DNA of 32,454 bases, from NCBI GenBank assembly GCA_016191815.1, contig JACPVI010000038.1, forward strand, positions 1 to 32,454, written 5' to 3'. The notes beneath the pieces are model-generated. The model was not told where the DNA came from and made no database searches. It saw nothing but the letters and a program-made list of their open reading frames with translations. Of this stretch, positions 1 through 7,012 are shown one piece after another. Every line of letters begins with the position of its first letter. The first letter of the stretch is position 1. This DNA is from Myxococcales bacterium. Lineage in GTDB: Bacteria; Myxococcota; Myxococcia; Myxococcales; Myxococcaceae. The translations under genes were made by a program, and so were the position numbers.

Positions 1-228
1 GATGTTGACCGGATTCTCTCGCATGCCCTCCCCAGACCATACGCGGATGCCCCTCATCAACGAGTCGAGGAAGGGCTCGATCAGCTCCGGCGAACATCTC
101 GATCAGCATCGCTTATCCGCGATGAGGGGATCCCTCAGGGCGCAGACACCACCGGGCGGAATCCAAGTCCCGTCGGAGTTCCGGTCCCAAAAGGCGAGGA
201 AGTTCGATCACTTGTATGCCTCCGCTAA
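1..228. other. Left edge, no supported gene
   Basis: I see no convincing coding region here. The frame that carries the downstream cyclase-like fragment is closed by a TAA at 226-228. The other open frames give low-complexity, Arg/Ser-rich translations without a recognisable motif. It may be the decayed upstream part of the cyclase-like gene. Confidence 0.4.
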
Positions 229-564
229 CCGATCACGCATGCTCCGGAGGACAGATGCGTCGAGGCGGTGGACGCCGCCGCCGAGCTGCAGAGGGCCACC
301 AGCGAGGTGAGGGCCAAGCACCGGCTGAAGGTCGAGCTGGGAGCAAACCTCCACCTGGCCGTGGTGGCTGAGGGGGAATTCGGCCCGGACGACGACCGCC
401 GCTACGACGTGCTCGGGAGCGGGGTGAACCATCTCTTTCTGATGGGCGGTGGGGCCGGCATCCGCATCAGCGAGCCGGTCTACCGGCAGCTCCCCAACGA
501 ACGACGAAAGGGCTGGAGGAAGAACCGGCCACCGGCCACCTACACCTTCTCTCCGCTGCACTGA
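229..564 (+). pseudogene. Cyclase-homology-domain fragment (class III nucleotide cyclase-like), 5' truncated
   Basis: The translation resembles only the C-terminal half of a class III adenylate/guanylate cyclase domain. It has a strand like the KVGIHTGxVVxGxxG segment (KVELGANLHLAVVAEGEFG), then RRYDVLGSGVN, matching the family signature xxDxxGxxVNxAxRL, then GIRISEPVYRQL, matching the ISxxxxxxL end. The first metal-binding Asp block is absent because the frame is closed upstream by TAA at 226-228. The transition-state Arg is not visible: after VN comes HLFLMGGG instead of xAxRL. A GTG at 268 is a possible start, giving 98 residues. I infer a remnant or a non-catalytic cyclase-like domain. 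A short regulatory protein is possible but less likely. Confidence 0.5.
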
Positions 565-630
565 GCGTCTTTCACCGCCCGCCAGCAGGGCCCCCAAGCG
601 CCGCCCTTGCCTCCCGTGGTGGTTGAAGCT

Positions 631-648
631 GCTAGACTTGCACGCGTG
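631..648 (+). promoter_or_regulatory. Possible leaderless promoter -10 region for the coiled-coil gene
   Basis: TAGACT at 633-638 lies 7 bases before a GTG codon (646-648) that opens the coiled-coil reading frame. No Shine-Dalgarno-like sequence precedes the GTG, so a leaderless transcript is plausible. The call is an inference from spacing only. Confidence 0.3.
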
Positions 649-870
649 GCACAGGGCAACGGGATACAGCAGATTCTCGAACTGCTACGGGGAGTCAGCG
701 CGCGAATCGATCGCCTCGAACAGACGGACCTGAGGCTCGAGGCGAAGCTCGATGCGCTTCGCGAGGACTTCCACCAGCGGCTCGACAATCTCGTCTTCAC
801 CATGGGCGGTCGCGTGAGGACGATCGAGGATCGGCTCGCCAAGCTGGAGACGAAGGGCAAGCGCAGCTGA
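646..870 (+). CDS. Small coiled-coil protein of unknown function
   Basis: Seventy-four residues if translation begins at GTG 646; an upstream in-frame start at 607 would add 13 residues. The protein is almost entirely predicted amphipathic helix, with hydrophobic residues at heptad spacing (IQQILELL, IDRLEQTDLRLEAKLDAL, IEDRLAKLE) and charged residues between, so it probably forms a coiled-coil oligomer. It has no signal peptide, membrane segment or catalytic motif. I chose GTG 646 because a TAGACT -10-like box lies just upstream and the residues before it are not helical. It stands alone between two decayed genes. The function is unknown; a scaffold or small regulatory subunit are possibilities, but nothing decides. 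Confidence 0.5.
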   Translation: MAQGNGIQQILELLRGVSARIDRLEQTDLRLEAKLDALREDFHQRLDNLVFTMGGRVRTIEDRLAKLETKGKRS

Positions 871-876
871 ACCCCA

Positions 877-939
877 AGCGACCTGCCGCAACGGCACGAG
901 CTCTCTTCGACCGCCGCGTTCGGGGCGCTGTCTTCCGGC
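877..939 (+). repeat. Imperfect direct repeat, copy A (promoter-like)
   Basis: This stretch of about 63 bp matches 2627-2690 at a constant offset of 1750 bp, with six or seven substitutions and one 1-base indel. It contains TTCGAC, then 17 bases, then TGTCTT, which could be a weak -35/-10 pair. It lies upstream of the truncated unknown gene, while copy B lies upstream of the DTW-domain gene. Confidence 0.6.
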
Positions 940-1407
940 CGCCGCGCTGCAGGGCCAGGACCTCGAAGTCTCTTTCGACGGCGGCGAGCCGACCCTCTTT
1001 TCGCGGGCGGGGAAGGGGCGGCCCGCGGGAGAAAGGCCTCCGGGCGGAGTCGCGGCGACCGCTCCACCCGCCAGTCCGGCGAAGGGGCAGACCTACCGCT
1101 CCGAGGCGGAGGGCTGGGAAGTCCGCGCCCCCCATGCCTGGAAGTACGGGCTTCGGGGTACCAGGGTACTGTTCGGCAGCGCCACCGAGGCGGGGATGAT
1201 CGTGGCCTGGATGGGTCCACCCAAGTCCTACGAGGAGTTTGAGCAAATCGCCGCCGACGGCTACCAGGAGCAGGGAATCTCGCTTACCCCGCCCGGGCCG
1301 GTAGGAGTGCCGGCCGGCAAGGCGGTGGGAGTGGAACTGGAAGGAGTCGCCGCCGACGGAGCCACGGTGCGCGCCCGCGCGGTGGGAAGCGAACCTGGCG
1401 CCCGTGG
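890..1407 (+). pseudogene. Unknown gene, truncated at the 3' end by the ATPase gene
   Basis: One frame is open from about 890 to 1504 without an ATG before 1196. It reads as a plausible globular protein: a short N-terminal part (EVSFDGGEPTLFSRAGKG), an Ala/Pro linker, then a domain with EGWEVRAPHAWKYG, VLFGSATEAGMIVAWM, YEEFEQIAADGYQEQGI and GVELEGVAADGATVRARAVG. The last protein-like residues fall near 1390. After that the frame runs into antisense sequence of the ATPase gene, whose stop codon is at 1408-1410, so the C-terminal part appears lost. No family name could be assigned. The inner ATG at 1196 would give only a fragment. I consider it a pseudogene created when the ATPase segment arrived or when a deletion occurred. 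Confidence 0.45.
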
Positions 1408-2565
1408 TCAGGACAGAATCTCTCCCGCTTCGAGCGCGCGGAGGAAGCTCGCCAGCGGCAGCACCTCCACCCGCTCGTCCTTGAGGGGCGTGGAGCCGAG
1501 GTAGACCGCGATCGGGCGAACCCGAGCGACCGAGGCGGCAAGCTCCTTCAGGCTTCTGGACTCCTGCTCGCGCCAGCGTTCGGAGGCCCTCACCTCGATG
1601 GCCACGTGCCGTCCCCCGCGGGACCAGATGAAATCCACCTCCGAGCCTGACGGCGTGCGCCAGTAGGAGAGCTCTCCGCCAATCCCCGAGTCGTTGACGT
1701 AGGCGCGCAACTCGTGGAGGAGGTAGGTCTCGAGCAGCGGCCCGCGCTCGGTGGGTGCGAGCGGCTCGCGGAGTCGCCGGGCCAGGCTGCGAACGACGCC
1801 CGAGTCGAAGAAGAAAAACTTCGGGTGGACGACCTCCTTCACCCGGGCGCGAGGCCGGAATGCGGGGAGCCAGGATGCGATGAACGTGTCCACCAGCACC
1901 TCGAAGAAGCCTTGTACCGTCGGCCGTGCCACACCCGCATCGCGCGAGATGGAGGAAACGTTGGTCACCTGTCCGTTCATCAGCGCCGCTACTTCGAGGA
2001 AGCGAACGAAGGGGGCGAGGTTCTTGACCAGCGCTTCCGCCCGCACCTCCTCGGTGAGATAGGTCGTGCCGTACGCGTCGAGCAGGTCGATTCGCTCCGT
2101 TGCGACGGTCTCCTCCCGTACCTGGGGAAGGCAGCCGAAGGCGAGGAGGTCGTCCACCTCGAAGTCGAAGCCGAACTCGGCGGCCACCAGTGGGAAGAAC
2201 GCGCGCGTGACTGCCCGCCCGGCGAGCAAGTTCGCCTGCCCCCGCCGGAGCTTCCTCGCGCTCGAGCCGGTCAACGCGAAGCGGATCTCCAAGGTGGGGC
2301 GCGAGAGGATCTCATGGACGTCATCGAGGAGCGCCGGCAGCTTCTGGACCTCGTCGACCACGACCCACGAACCTTTTCGCAGCGCTGCCACCTCGCGCCG
2401 GAACTGGTCGCGATCGCGCAAGAGCCTGACAAGCTCGCTTTCCAGGAGAAGGTTGTACCAGCGGGCATTCGGCAACCGCTCGCGGAGCCAGGTCGTCTTG
2501 CCGGTCGCCCTGGGGCCGAAGAGGAAGAAGGACCGCGACGGCAGCTTCAATCTCCGTGCAAACAT
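1408..2565 (-). CDS. AAA+ ATPase with C-terminal DUF4143 domain
   Basis: A 385-residue protein of the widespread bacterial/archaeal AAA+ ATPase family that ends in DUF4143, a region related to PD-(D/E)XK nucleases. The Walker A motif is GPRATGKT at residues 17-24 and the Walker B motif is VVVDE at about 68-72. TGSSARKLRRG follows at the sensor-1 position. The C-terminal region carries the nuclease-like pattern of the family: LLETYLLHELRAY, then YWRTPSGSEVDFI, then HVAIEVRAS, which supplies Glu, Asp and Glu-x-Lys-like positions, with Arg in place of the usual Lys. The biological role of this family is not settled. I chose ATG 2565 over the TTG at 2586 because the family begins about 15 residues before Walker A. 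A perfect palindrome abuts this ATG. The gene lies opposite to its neighbours and interrupts an older gene, which suggests acquisition. Confidence 0.85.
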   Translation of the reverse strand: MFARRLKLPSRSFFLFGPRATGKTTWLRERLPNARWYNLLLESELVRLLRDRDQFRREVAALRKGSWVVVDEVQKLPALLDDVHEILSRPTLEIRFALTGSSARKLRRGQANLLAGRAVTRAFFPLVAAEFGFDFEVDDLLAFGCLPQVREETVATERIDLLDAYGTTYLTEEVRAEALVKNLAPFVRFLEVAALMNGQVTNVSSISRDAGVARPTVQGFFEVLVDTFIASWLPAFRPRARVKEVVHPKFFFFDSGVVRSLARRLREPLAPTERGPLLETYLLHELRAYVNDSGIGGELSYWRTPSGSEVDFIWSRGGRHVAIEVRASERWREQESRSLKELAASVARVRPIAVYLGSTPLKDERVEVLPLASFLRALEAGEILS

Positions 2566-2596
2566 CGCCAGCAATTTTACCGTCAAATTGCTGGCG
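2566..2596. promoter_or_regulatory. Perfect 12-bp inverted repeat abutting the ATPase start codon
   Basis: The arms CGCCAGCAATTT (2566-2577) and AAATTGCTGGCG (2585-2596) are exact reverse complements around a 7-base spacer. The ATPase ATG (2563-2565 on the minus strand) follows at once, leaving no room for a Shine-Dalgarno site. It could be an operator for autoregulation or an RNA hairpin that hides or exposes the start codon. The sequence is direct observation; the roles are inference. Confidence 0.65.
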
Positions 2597-2626
2597 GTCT
2601 ATCCAGTCTTCTACCATCTCTTCCAG

Positions 2627-2690
2627 AGCGACCTGCCGCCACGGCACGGGCTCACTTCGACCGCCGCGCGCGGGGCGGCTATCTTCCGGC
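2627..2690 (+). repeat. Imperfect direct repeat, copy B (promoter-like, before DTW gene)
   Basis: This is the second copy of the 63-64 bp repeat at 877-939. It contains TTCGAC, an 18-base spacer and TATCTT (about 2679-2684), a possible weak sigma-70-type promoter. Its -10 lies roughly 17 bases before the ATG at 2702, so the transcript leader would be very short. Confidence 0.6.
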
Positions 2691-2701
2691 TCCCCAGCGC
2701 C

Positions 2702-3376
2702 ATGCGCCACCGCACCGAGTCCCACCTGCCCGGCCGCTGCAAGCGATGCTGGCTCATCCAGCGCTACTGCCTCTGCGCCGAGCTGCCATGCATCCGGACG
2801 CACACCCGCATCCTCCTCCTGCGGCACGGAAGGGAGGCCGAGAAGTCCACCAACTCCGCGCGCATCGCCGCCCTGGCGCTCGAAGGCTCCACCCTCGTCG
2901 ACTACGCCCCCTACCAGCCCTCGGGCCCAAGGGGCGACGCCTGCGCCAAAGCCCTCGAGGAGGCCCTCTCCCGAATGACCGCGCCGGTCCTCCTCTTCCC
3001 CGGCGGGGCCGAATCGCCTCCCGAGCCCTCTCACCTCATCGTCCTCGACGGAACCTGGCGGCAGGCGAGGAAGATGCTGAGGCAGATTCCCGCCCTGGCC
3101 AACTTGCCGAGGTTGTCTCTTCCTCCGCCCGCGATGGCTCCTCCCCGCCTCCGTCGCTCTCCCTTCGCCGAGAACATGACGACCCTGGAGGCCATCGCCT
3201 CCGCCGTGGCCCGCCTCGAAGGCGCCGAGAAGGCCGCCCCGCTCTTCGAGCTGCATGCGAAACTGGTGGAGCGCGTGCTCAAGGGACGAGGGGCCTTGCG
3301 CAGCGCGGACGAGGCGTGGCGGTGCTCCGCTACGAGAAGCGCACCCGGGAGCACGCCACCAAGCTCGCGGCGATGA
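2702..3376 (+). CDS. DTW domain protein, tRNA-uridine aminocarboxypropyltransferase family, with read-through tail
   Basis: This belongs to the DTW-domain family (TapT-like enzymes), which transfers the 3-amino-3-carboxypropyl group of S-adenosylmethionine to a tRNA uridine. The N-terminal zinc-type cluster has Cys at residues 13, 16, 23 and 25 (CKRCWLIQRYCLC). The signature is DGTW at 116-119 followed by RQARKM, and a TLEA element appears near residue 162. The family domain is essentially complete by residue 200. The remaining 24 residues (after GRGALRSADEA) look out of frame: they are the hydrolase sequence next door read in another frame until the stop at 3374-3376. The native stop was probably lost in a deletion that joined the two genes. 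The enzyme may still work with the extra tail. Confidence 0.8.
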   Translation: MRHRTESHLPGRCKRCWLIQRYCLCAELPCIRTHTRILLLRHGREAEKSTNSARIAALALEGSTLVDYAPYQPSGPRGDACAKALEEALSRMTAPVLLFPGGAESPPEPSHLIVLDGTWRQARKMLRQIPALANLPRLSLPPPAMAPPRLRRSPFAENMTTLEAIASAVARLEGAEKAAPLFELHAKLVERVLKGRGALRSADEAWRCSATRSAPGSTPPSSRR

Positions 3377-4020
3377 AAAGCCTCACCATCAAGGAAGAGG
3401 CAGTGGACGACGCAATCCTGGCGGTGGCGCTCCTCCGCTCGCGCCCGGAGGTGGAGGCCCACCGCGTCTTCCTCCTCGGCCACAGCCTGGGAGGAAGCCT
3501 GGCCCCGCGGATCAGCGCGGCGGACCCGGCCATCGCCGGCCTGGTGCTGCTGGCCGCCTCCGCCCGCCCGATGGAGGACGCCATCGTCGGGCAGACCCGC
3601 TACCTCCACTCGCTGGACGGCAAGCTGAGCGAGGAAGAGAAGGCCCAGCTCGAGGAGCTGTCCGCGCAAGCGGCGATGGTTAAGAGCCCGGAGCTGCCCG
3701 CCGACGACACCGTGCTCGGCGTTCCCGGCAGCTACTGGCTGGACTTGCGCGGCTACGATGGGCCGAAGCTCGCCGCCTCGCTAGGGATGCCGATGCTGGT
3801 GCTCCAGGGAGGGCGCGACTATCAGGTGACCGAGTCCGAGCACGCCACTTGGAAGCAGGCCCTCTCCTCGAGGAAGGACGTCACCTTCAAGGTGTATCCG
3901 GAGCTGAACCACCTCTTCGTCCGCGGCCAGGGGAAGTCCACCCCCCAGGAGTACTCCCAGCCGGGAAAGGTGGAGGAGGCGGTGCTCGAGGACGTGGCCT
4001 CCTTCGTGAAGTCGCACTGA
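3310..4020 (+). pseudogene. Alpha/beta hydrolase lacking its N-terminal part
   Basis: The frame reads RGVAVLRYEKRT, VDDAILAVALLRSR and VFLLGHSLGGSLAPRI, then a lid-like region, then MLVLQGGRDYQV and YPELNHLF. These correspond to the nucleophile elbow (GHSLGG, Ser), the acid (GGRD, Asp) and the catalytic His (NHLF) of a serine alpha/beta hydrolase of the acyl-esterase or dienelactone-hydrolase type. In such proteins a signal peptide, often an extra domain and the first beta strands with the oxyanion region precede RGVAVLRYEKRT. Here that part is replaced by the end of the DTW gene. The only starts are internal (GTG 3316, ATG 3373), giving a protein without a complete fold. Although the whole triad remains, the product is probably inactive. 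Confidence 0.7.
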
Positions 4021-4164
4021 GGGCGGCCCGCGCGCCGACCCGGCTGCGACAGGCTCTCCGGCGGTGGAGTGGGGCCGCGTGCGCGTCGCCGGCCCGAAGC
4101 GGACCCCGGCCGCGGCGCAGAATGGAGTCGCCGCGGCAATCGCGCCCTCATGATGAAGCTCGGG

Positions 4165-4791
4165 CTACTGGGCTGGGGCAGGAGGGGCGGCGGCGTCGGC
4201 GGGAGCAGCGGCTGCCTCGGCCGCCTTCTTCGCCGCCTCGGTCTCGGCGAGTTGCTTTTTTTGCTCGGCCTCCGCGAGCGCCTTGAGGTTGGCGAGGCCC
4301 TGCTCGAAGTCCTTGCCCATCATCTGGTCCATGTCCATGAAGAGGGTCATGGCCTTGCCCATGAAGTCGTTGTTGCCGTTCACCGCCCAGGTGACCTGGG
4401 TGCCGGCCTGCTCCGGCTTGAAGAGGAACTCCACCGAGTTAGTGGCCTGCCAGGGCCGGATGAACTCGAGCTTGATGTCGATGCGCTCGGAAGGCTTGAG
4501 GGCGGTGATGGTCATCTTTCCTTCGCCCACCTGGTCGTTGCCGGACCAGTGGTGGCTCGCGCCCACGCCCGCCTCCGGCCCTTCGAAGGTCTTCTTCTGG
4601 TTGGGGTCCAGCTTCTCCCAAGGAGACCAGGCCGCCCACTTGTGGAAGTCGGAGACCTGGGCGAACACCAGCTCCGGCGGGGTGGAGATGGCAGCCGAGC
4701 GCTCCACGCGATAGGTGGACGGGCGAGTGGCGATCACCGCGACCAGCACCACCACCAAGAGCGCGACGAGGATGAGAAGCTTCTTCAACAT
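4165..4791 (-). CDS. Membrane-anchored SRPBCC (START-like) family protein
   Basis: A 208-residue protein. Residues 4-22 (KLLILVALLVVVLVAVIA) form a single hydrophobic anchor. They are followed by YRVERSAAISTPPELVFAQVSDFHKWAAWSPWEKLD, the classic opening of polyketide-cyclase/SRPBCC domains, and the fold continues to about residue 160. The last 45 residues are a Lys/Glu then Ala/Pro-rich tail (AEAEQKKQLAETEAAKKAAE). This family binds hydrophobic ligands in a helix-grip pocket; the ligand here cannot be told. The ATG at 4791 is preceded by a purine-rich AAGGGGG about 7 bases upstream. The N-terminus faces the hsdM fragment, and the 3' end converges with the hydrolase remnant across 144 gene-free bases. 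Confidence 0.85.
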   Translation of the reverse strand: MLKKLLILVALLVVVLVAVIATRPSTYRVERSAAISTPPELVFAQVSDFHKWAAWSPWEKLDPNQKKTFEGPEAGVGASHHWSGNDQVGEGKMTITALKPSERIDIKLEFIRPWQATNSVEFLFKPEQAGTQVTWAVNGNNDFMGKAMTLFMDMDQMMGKDFEQGLANLKALAEAEQKKQLAETEAAKKAAEAAAAPADAAAPPAPAQ

Positions 4792-5992
4792 GAGCAGCCC
4801 CCCTTCTGGGTTTCCGCGTGTCTATCGCGCGGCTCGCCCGCGAACAAGCAGCGATAGCGCCACAGCTGTTCCGAGCGAGAGCCTGCTACGGCGCCTTCTC
4901 GAGGACCTCCTGGACAAGGTCGTCGCCAACGACGGCGTGGCGACCAGACGCGAGGAACAGCTGAATCAGATCTGCAACCTGCTTCTGCTCAAGCTCGATT
5001 GCGACCGGCGTGCGCATTCGACCGATGATCCGCCAATCTTTTGCCCGCGCTCTTCGCCCTCGCACACCGCTCGGGAGGTGCGGCGGGCCTTCCTGAAGCT
5101 GGCCAGGGCATCGCCCTCCGTCTTCCTCGAGGACTCGGATCGGGAGCTCCGCTTGAGCGACGAGACCATCGCTCTCGCCGTGGAGCGGCTGGCCCCCTAT
5201 CGCCTCATGGATGTCGGCGTGGCCTCGATGGCGGTGGCGTTTCAGGTGCTCCGCGCCGCCACGCTCAAACAGGGCGAGGGCCAGTTCTTCACGCCCCAGC
5301 AGGTCATCCAGGCCGGCGTTCGACTGCTCCAGGTGGGCTGGGACGACCTCGTCATCGATCCGGCCTGCGGCACCGGCGGATTCCTGGTCGAGGTGCTGCT
5401 CGAAATGCAGCGGAAGTATCCGGGCCATGAGCAGGACCTCTCGCGATGGGCGCGGGAGCACGTCTGCGGCATCGACAAGGATGGGATCGCGGTGAAGCTC
5501 ACCAAGGCGGTGATGCAGATCGCCGGGGACGGGTCGGCGAGCTGCGTTCGCGGTGACTCGGTCCGCACTCACCTGTGGTCCACCGGATACCGGCAGCTGC
5601 TAGGAGGCTGCTACCAAGACGGGCGCTTCTCGGTGGTGCTGACCAACCCTCCGTTCGGGGTGAACCTCAAGGTCTCCGCCGCCGACGCCCAGCAGGCGGG
5701 CCTCGACATCGCCAAGTGCGGAGGCGCCGAGTTTCAGGACCTGGAGATCGGCCTCGTCTTCCTCCAGCGGGCGCATCAACTGCTCCGGGTGGGCGGCCGC
5801 CTCGGCATCATCCTCCCGGAGACCTACTTCTTCTCGGAGAACTACAAGTTCGTGCTCGAGTGGCTCCGGCCCCGGCTCAAGCCCGAAGTGGTCCTCAACG
5901 TCCCCATGGAGGCCTTCCAGGGCTTCTGCCGCGCGAAGACCAACTTCTACGTCTTCCGGAAGATTGCCGGCGAGGAGCAGGTCAATGGATGA
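4790..5992 (+). CDS. hsdM: Type I restriction-modification DNA methyltransferase subunit (HsdM-like), N-terminus abnormal
   Basis: An N6-adenine DNA methyltransferase. The SAM-binding motif I is DPACGTGGF at about residue 190 and the catalytic NPPF lies at about 286. The segments QGEGQFFTP and LPETYFFSENY are typical of HsdM. The convincing family sequence begins only at LLRRLLEDLLDKVVANDGV (about 4883). Before that, the in-frame ATG at 4790 lies on the start codon of the divergent SRPBCC gene, and its first 30 residues look non-biological. Relatives known to me carry a further N-terminal domain, so this copy is probably 5' truncated. Other possible starts are CTG 4883 and GTG 4937. It overlaps hsdS by 8 bases. 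No hsdR is present in the window, so restriction activity is not supported. Confidence 0.75.
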   Translation: MSSPPSGFPRVYRAARPRTSSDSATAVPSESLLRRLLEDLLDKVVANDGVATRREEQLNQICNLLLLKLDCDRRAHSTDDPPIFCPRSSPSHTAREVRRAFLKLARASPSVFLEDSDRELRLSDETIALAVERLAPYRLMDVGVASMAVAFQVLRAATLKQGEGQFFTPQQVIQAGVRLLQVGWDDLVIDPACGTGGFLVEVLLEMQRKYPGHEQDLSRWAREHVCGIDKDGIAVKLTKAVMQIAGDGSASCVRGDSVRTHLWSTGYRQLLGGCYQDGRFSVVLTNPPFGVNLKVSAADAQQAGLDIAKCGGAEFQDLEIGLVFLQRAHQLLRVGGRLGIILPETYFFSENYKFVLEWLRPRLKPEVVLNVPMEAFQGFCRAKTNFYVFRKIAGEEQVNG

Positions 5993-6923
5993 GGTCGTCC
6001 TCCTCAACCCCGCCACCTGCGGCATCTACAAGGACGGCGGCGGCCGCTACAAGGTGGACTCCACGACTGGCGAGCGCACTGGCGAACTGGACAACGAGAT
6101 GGCCGAGCAGGTCGAGGCCTACCTCTCCGGAAAGCCGGTGCCCGGCATGGCGCGCGTGCCTCTTGCCCAGGTGTACGCCGGGCGGATCCTGGTGCCTCGC
6201 TACTACGACTCGAGATGGGGAGAGCCCTTCGCCAAGCTGTGCGAGGTCGAGGGTTGGTCGGCGGTCAGCCTCGGCAAGCTGGAGGACGATGGAATCATCC
6301 AAGTCCGCGGCGGCCACGGCAGCCCGAGCAACGACAGGCGGCGCGGCCACATCCCCTACATCAAGGTGAGCGACATCCGGAGCCTCCGGGTCAACGTCAA
6401 CCCCACCAACCTGGTCTCCGAGGCAGTCGCGCGCTCCTTCTGGCGCGGGGCGACGAGCGGACTGGAGGCCTGGGACCTCATCAGCCCCAACCGCGCCAGC
6501 TCCAACATCGGCGAGTTCGCCATCCTCCTGCCCGGCGAGGAGCAGATGGTCCTCACCAAGGAAGTCTTCGTCATCCGCATGGCCGCCGGCGAAAGGCAGG
6601 GCTGGTCGCCGTTCTTCCTCTTCTGGGCCCTCTGCCTCAAGGCGGTGCGCCTCCAGTGGCAGCGGGTGGCCCTGATGCAGACCAACCGCGAGGACGTGGG
6701 AAAGCGGTACCGGGAGATTCTCGTTCCCCAACCCAAGAGCAAGGACTGGGCGGAGAAGGCCTGCGGCGCCTTCCGCCAGTACTTCACCACCCTCGCCGGC
6801 GCGCGCTCGGACTTCTGCACGCGGCTGCGCGGCTCCCGCCTGGAGTACATCGCCAGCGCGCTCTCCGCCGTGCCTCCTCCCGTCTCTGACAGCTCCGAGC
6901 CGGACGATTCCGAGCCGGGTTGA
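5985..6923 (+). CDS. hsdS: Type I restriction-modification specificity-like subunit (HsdS)
   Basis: 312 residues from the ATG at 5985, which overlaps the hsdM stop in ATGGATGA and implies translational coupling. An N-terminal part (VVLLNPATCGIYKDGGGRYK) looks like a continuation of methyltransferase sequence. It is followed by a single target-recognition-like domain: WSAVSLGKLEDDGII, GRGHIPYIKVSDIR-like text, SSNIGEFAILLPGEE and ALMQTNREDVGKRYREILVP, which matches the typical ending of a specificity half. Standard HsdS has two target-recognition domains, whereas this protein has one, so it may act as a dimer or recognise a half site. It may also once have been part of one chain with hsdM. The acidic C-terminus ends at 6923. 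Confidence 0.7.
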   Translation: MDEVVLLNPATCGIYKDGGGRYKVDSTTGERTGELDNEMAEQVEAYLSGKPVPGMARVPLAQVYAGRILVPRYYDSRWGEPFAKLCEVEGWSAVSLGKLEDDGIIQVRGGHGSPSNDRRRGHIPYIKVSDIRSLRVNVNPTNLVSEAVARSFWRGATSGLEAWDLISPNRASSNIGEFAILLPGEEQMVLTKEVFVIRMAAGERQGWSPFFLFWALCLKAVRLQWQRVALMQTNREDVGKRYREILVPQPKSKDWAEKACGAFRQYFTTLAGARSDFCTRLRGSRLEYIASALSAVPPPVSDSSEPDDSEPG

Positions 6924-7012
6924 CCAAGCGGCTCACCGCGGGGGAGGGGATCCGCTTGCCGGCCACCGCCCTCCGGCGATACTCGGCCGCCGGACCCTTT
7001 CGCCGAGTACTC

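Noticed and set aside
1714-3300. Very long plus-strand open frame joined to the hydrolase (768 codons to 4020)
   Set aside because: Its first 530 codons are antisense to the ATPase and out of frame with the DTW gene; composition is Arg/Pro-rich without motifs. Only the part after 3310 is protein-like.
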